Assembly (NCBI GenBank): GCA_026419635.1
Contig: JANZZB010000082.1
Coordinates: forward strand, 1 to 6,754
Source: Clostridiales bacterium
GTDB taxonomy: Bacteria > Bacillota > Clostridia > Oscillospirales > Butyricicoccaceae
DNA length: 6,754 nt
Direction of reading: 5' to 3'
Shown in pieces: positions 6,641 to 6,754 of the stretch (positions are counted from its first letter, which is position 1; each line of letters begins with the position of its first letter). The notes beneath the pieces are model-generated. The model was not told where the DNA came from and did not search any database. It saw nothing but the letters and a program-made list of their open reading frames with translations. Made by a program: the position numbers and the translations under genes.

Positions 6641-6754
6641 GGTGAGGGGAATCGAACCCAATCCGGTTTTTTGTTCACCGGTTGCACCCCAGGCTGCGTT
6701 ATCCTCCTTGCTTTACGACAGTAAAGCTGCGTCGTCTGCCTTGCCTGGAGCACA
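6641..6754 (-). ncRNA. Candidate structured RNA of unrecognised family (partial, runs off the right edge)
   Basis: No coding frame is supported here. Read on the minus strand, 6754-6743 pairs with 6694-6683 over 12 consecutive positions, three of them G-U. On the plus strand those three become mismatches, so the minus strand is favoured. Inside lie two 15-base strands (6742-6728 and 6709-6695) forming a symmetric internal loop; both follow the pattern GCAAGGnnGAnnACGCAGC when flanks are counted. The tip is a 7-bp stem GCTTTAC/GTAAAGC with loop TGTC (6727-6710). The 3' part has a hairpin CCGGT/ACCGG (6681-6677 with 6667-6663) and GGG-TTCGATT-CCC (6659-6647), which resembles a tRNA T-arm but pairs over only 3 bp. 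GGTGA/TCACC (6679-6675 with 6645-6641) is an alternative stem around the T-arm. The boundaries are unknown. A repeat element or part of a larger RNA is also possible. Confidence 0.42.

Noticed and set aside
6641..6670. Rho-independent terminator after the aconitase gene
   Set aside because: The T6 run at 6666-6672 is preceded only by a 3-bp GGG/CCC pairing with intervening bases, too weak for a standard terminator.
6641..6715. A tRNA gene on the minus strand
   Set aside because: Only the T-loop fits. The T-stem has 3 bp, and no anticodon stem, D-arm or 7-bp acceptor stem can be formed.
1..6754. CRISPR arrays, insertion sequences, prophage or other mobile or defence genes
   Set aside because: No regularly spaced repeats, transposase, integrase or terminal inverted repeats were seen; the genes are conserved housekeeping functions.

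Overview
The window looks like ordinary chromosome from a low-to-mid GC Gram-positive of the class Clostridia, perhaps an Oscillospiraceae/Ruminococcaceae relative. This rests on protein character and gene set: a Pol I with a decayed proofreading domain, a YwlE-type arginine phosphatase, a compact 641-residue aconitase, strong AGGAGG-type ribosome binding sites and one TTG start. The taxon is inference from family knowledge; no search was run.

Layout. Positions 2-2440 hold the 3' nine-tenths of polA, cut by the left edge. After 14 bases comes a small phosphatase of the LMW-PTP fold (2455-2889) whose active-site loop points to phosphoarginine specificity. It overlaps the ribosomal N-acetyltransferase rimI (2879-3334) by 11 bases. 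A 95-base gap (3335-3429) containing paired inverted repeats precedes tsaD (3430-4455), the catalytic subunit for tRNA t6A synthesis. These four genes run in one direction and read as a housekeeping cluster for replication/repair, protein quality control and translation. An AT-rich 259-base gap with several weak operator-like palindromes follows. Then comes a separate metabolic unit, a monocistronic-looking aconitase gene (4715-6640).

The last 114 bases (6641-6754) contain no coding frame I can support. Read on the minus strand they fold well: a 12-bp stem that depends on three G-U pairs, a symmetric 15x15 internal loop whose two strands are near copies of one another, a 7-bp hairpin, and a tRNA-like T-loop segment next to the aconitase stop codon. 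I do not recognise the family. It is the only part of the window that could be an undescribed element, and it runs off the right edge.

All five genes belong to well-known families. The other points worth a second look are the phosphatase specificity residues, the rearranged t6A neighbourhood, the inactivated Pol I exonuclease site, and the structured tsaD leader.
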